NCBI GenBank assembly: GCA_934376945.1
Contig: CAKRPI010000048.1
Coordinates: 1-15,921, forward strand
DNA from: an uncultured Lachnospiraceae bacterium
Lineage (GTDB): Bacteria > Bacillota > Clostridia > Lachnospirales > Lachnospiraceae
Length of the DNA stretch: 15,921 nt
Direction: 5' to 3'
The first letter of the stretch is position 1. Every line of letters begins with the position of its first letter. A program made the translations under genes and the position numbers. Below, in pieces: positions 14,143 to 15,921 of the stretch. Under the pieces are notes generated by a model, which saw only the letters and a program-made list of their open reading frames with translations, did no database searches and was not told the DNA's origin.

Positions 14143-15096
14143 ATGCGCTGGAATAAATTTACGCTGAAGACACTTACTGAGGCAGAGGATATTGTGATTT
14201 CCACTCTGGCGGATGCCGGGGTAGAAGGCGTTGAGATCGAAGACAAGGTACCGCTTTCCGAATCGGATAAGCAGCAGATGTTCGTCGATATCCTGCCGGA
14301 TGGACCGGAGGACGATGGAATTGCATATCTGAGCTTTTACCTGGAGGAGGATGCGGACAAAGAGGCGATTTTGGCCCGTGTAAATGAGGGACTGGAAGAG
14401 CTCCGCAGCTTTATGGATATCGGCGAAGGCACGATTGAGGAAGGTCAGACGGAAGATAAAGACTGGATCAATAACTGGAAGCAGTATTTTCATCAGTTTT
14501 ATGTAGACGATATTCTGATCATTCCCTCCTGGGAAGAGGTACAGCCCGAGGATGCGGACAAGATGATTATCCATATTGACCCGGGTACAGCATTTGGTAC
14601 CGGAATGCATGAAACAACGCAGCTGTGCATGCGTCAGCTGAAAAAGTATGTGACACAGGAGACAGAGCTTCTTGATGTTGGTACCGGAAGCGGAATCCTT
14701 TCTATTGTGGCGCTGAAGCTTGGCGCAAAGCATGCAGTCGGAACCGATCTTGATCCGTGTGCAATTACTGCAACAAAGGAAAATCTGGAAGCCAATGACA
14801 TTTCTGACAGCAGTATGGATGTCATGATTGGAAATATTATAGATGATAAGGCGGTACAGGATGCAGTCGGATATGAGAAATATGATATTGTAACAGCGAA
14901 TATTCTTGCTGATGTACTGGTTCCGCTGACACCGGTTATTATTCACCAGATGAAAAAGGGCGGCATTTATATTACGTCCGGTATTATTGATGAGAAGGAA
15001 GAAACCGTTGTCGAGGCGGTAAAGGCAGCAGGGCTGGAAGTGCTGGAAGTAACCCGCCAAAACGACTGGGTATCCGTTACGGCAAGAAAGAATTGA
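14143..15096 (+). CDS. prmA: Ribosomal protein L11 methyltransferase
   Basis: S-adenosylmethionine-dependent enzyme of 317 residues that methylates ribosomal protein L11. The N-terminal substrate-recognition domain covers about 1-110. The linker carries the family hallmark DPGTAFGTGMHETT (146-159). The Rossmann-fold methyltransferase domain starts with LLDVGTGSGILSI (176-188), followed by the acidic GTDLDP (200-205) and the ANILADVL motif (252-259) that contacts the target amine. GGAGG (14134-14138) is 4 nt before ATG 14143. It follows dnaJ after 71 nt with no terminator seen, so it is probably in the heat-shock transcript, as in Bacillus, where prmA and rsmE also follow dnaJ. Confidence 0.95.
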   Translation: MRWNKFTLKTLTEAEDIVISTLADAGVEGVEIEDKVPLSESDKQQMFVDILPDGPEDDGIAYLSFYLEEDADKEAILARVNEGLEELRSFMDIGEGTIEEGQTEDKDWINNWKQYFHQFYVDDILIIPSWEEVQPEDADKMIIHIDPGTAFGTGMHETTQLCMRQLKKYVTQETELLDVGTGSGILSIVALKLGAKHAVGTDLDPCAITATKENLEANDISDSSMDVMIGNIIDDKAVQDAVGYEKYDIVTANILADVLVPLTPVIIHQMKKGGIYITSGIIDEKEETVVEAVKAAGLEVLEVTRQNDWVSVTARKN

Positions 15097-15109
15097 TTGC
15101 GGAGGAAGC

Positions 15110-15868
15110 ATGTACCATTTTTTTGTTGAGCCGGATCAGATCGGCGAAAAGGAGATCTGGATTGAAGGCAGTGATGTGAATCATATCAAAAATGTACTCC
15201 GTATGGAACCCGGAGAAAAGATCACGGTAAGCAGTGGCGAGGATGGAAAAGAATATTTCTGCAGAATCCGTGAACTGCTCGAAGACCAGATCCTTGCAGA
15301 AATTCTGGAAATAAAGGAAGCGTCTTCAGAACTTCCGTCCAAAATTGCGCTGTTTCAGGGGCTTCCAAAGAGCGATAAGATGGAGCTGATCATCCAGAAG
15401 GCAGTGGAGCTGGGGGCATATGAGATCGTTCCGATGGCGACAAGACGGGCAGTGGTAAAGCTGGATCAGAAAAAGGCAGAGAATAAATGTAAACGATGGA
15501 ATGCGATTTCCGAAAGTGCTGCGAAGCAGTCGAAACGAACGGTAATCCCGAACGTAGCAGGCGTTCTCTCCTTTCATGAGGCGGTTGATTATGCTGTAAA
15601 AACGTATGATCTGTGTGTGATTCCGTATGAGCTTTCCAAGGGGATGGAGCAGACGAGAAAGCTTCTTTTTGGAGTACGGCCAGGAGAGTCCGTGGCGGTA
15701 CTGATTGGTCCGGAAGGTGGTTTTGAAGAATCAGAAATTGCATATGCACAGGAAAAGGGAATAATTCCGATTACACTTGGGCATCGGATCCTGCGGACAG
15801 AGACAGCCGGTCTGGCCGTACTTTCTGCTTTGATGCTTCATCTTGACTATAGCAATCCTCTAAAATAA
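15110..15868 (+). CDS. rsmE: 16S rRNA (uracil-1498-N3)-methyltransferase
   Basis: SPOUT-class (trefoil knot) RNA methyltransferase of 252 residues that makes m3U1498 in the decoding region of 16S rRNA. An N-terminal PUA-like RNA-binding domain (about 1-70: HFFVEPDQI, HIKNVLRMEPGE) precedes the knot domain with GLPKSDKMELIIQKAVELG (84-102), VLIGPEGGF (197-205) and LGHRILRTETA (223-233), which bind the methyl donor. GGAGG (15101-15105) is 4 nt before ATG 15110, and the gap to prmA is 13 nt, so the two genes are co-transcribed. It is the last gene in the window; no terminator is visible in the 53 bases after it, so the operon may continue. Confidence 0.95.
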   Translation: MYHFFVEPDQIGEKEIWIEGSDVNHIKNVLRMEPGEKITVSSGEDGKEYFCRIRELLEDQILAEILEIKEASSELPSKIALFQGLPKSDKMELIIQKAVELGAYEIVPMATRRAVVKLDQKKAENKCKRWNAISESAAKQSKRTVIPNVAGVLSFHEAVDYAVKTYDLCVIPYELSKGMEQTRKLLFGVRPGESVAVLIGPEGGFEESEIAYAQEKGIIPITLGHRILRTETAGLAVLSALMLHLDYSNPLK

Positions 15869-15921
15869 TGCATCTTAATCCAGCCCATCAGAGTGTGAAA
15901 TCCTGCGTCAGATATCTTTGC

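Noticed and set aside
13930..15111. Open frame of 393 codons on the minus strand opposite the dnaJ end and prmA
   Set aside because: Antisense to two certain genes, with low-complexity Cys/Leu/Ile-rich translation and no ribosome binding site; a by-product of codon use on the other strand.

Overview
The window looks like a chromosomal core segment of a low-to-mid GC Firmicute, most likely a Lachnospiraceae-type Clostridium. The basis is the gene order hrcA-grpE-dnaK-dnaJ-prmA-rsmE under a CIRCE operator, a DnaK without the extra N-terminal loop of Gram-negative DnaK, strong AGGAGG ribosome binding sites and sigma-A type promoters. The genus cannot be fixed from the sequence alone. No phage, insertion sequence, CRISPR array, tRNA or rRNA was seen.

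Layout. (1) 101-1135 (+) encodes a Gfo/Idh/MocA-family oxidoreductase, followed by a GC-rich hairpin. (2) 1243-2791 (+) is a promoter, a folded leader of about 140 nt and a histidyl-tRNA synthetase of the RFDLTVP type, with no T-box. (3) 2827-3870 (+) is a promoter and purC in its long form. (4) 3871-4253 has no gene. It holds a large nested palindrome (3915-4097), a bidirectional terminator (4115-4165) and a 39-bp tandem repeat (4178-4255). (5) 4254-7909 (-) is a two-gene operon for a heterodimeric ABC exporter, with a promoter and a terminator-like hairpin in its leader. (6) 8154-8867 (-) encodes a membrane-anchored SGNH hydrolase. (7) 9001-15868 (+) is the heat-shock operon, running on into two methyltransferase genes that modify the translation machinery.

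How the genes work together. HrcA binds CIRCE just downstream of the operon promoter and represses its own operon; GrpE, DnaK and DnaJ form the Hsp70 folding machine. PrmA (ribosomal protein L11) and RsmE (16S rRNA) probably share the transcript. The two ABC half-transporters complement each other: one carries a degenerate Walker B and switch residue, the other a degenerate signature motif, which gives one catalytic and one non-catalytic ATP site. HisS and PurC are single housekeeping genes.

The most interesting signals are the 183-nt nested palindrome downstream of purC, which has two mutually exclusive folds, and the end of dnaJ, where a +1 shift at TTT-CGA-TAA would add a plausible DnaJ-like tail. 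Next come the candidate attenuator before the ABC operon, the 11-bp perfect hairpin between dnaK and dnaJ, and small tandem duplications next to genes.
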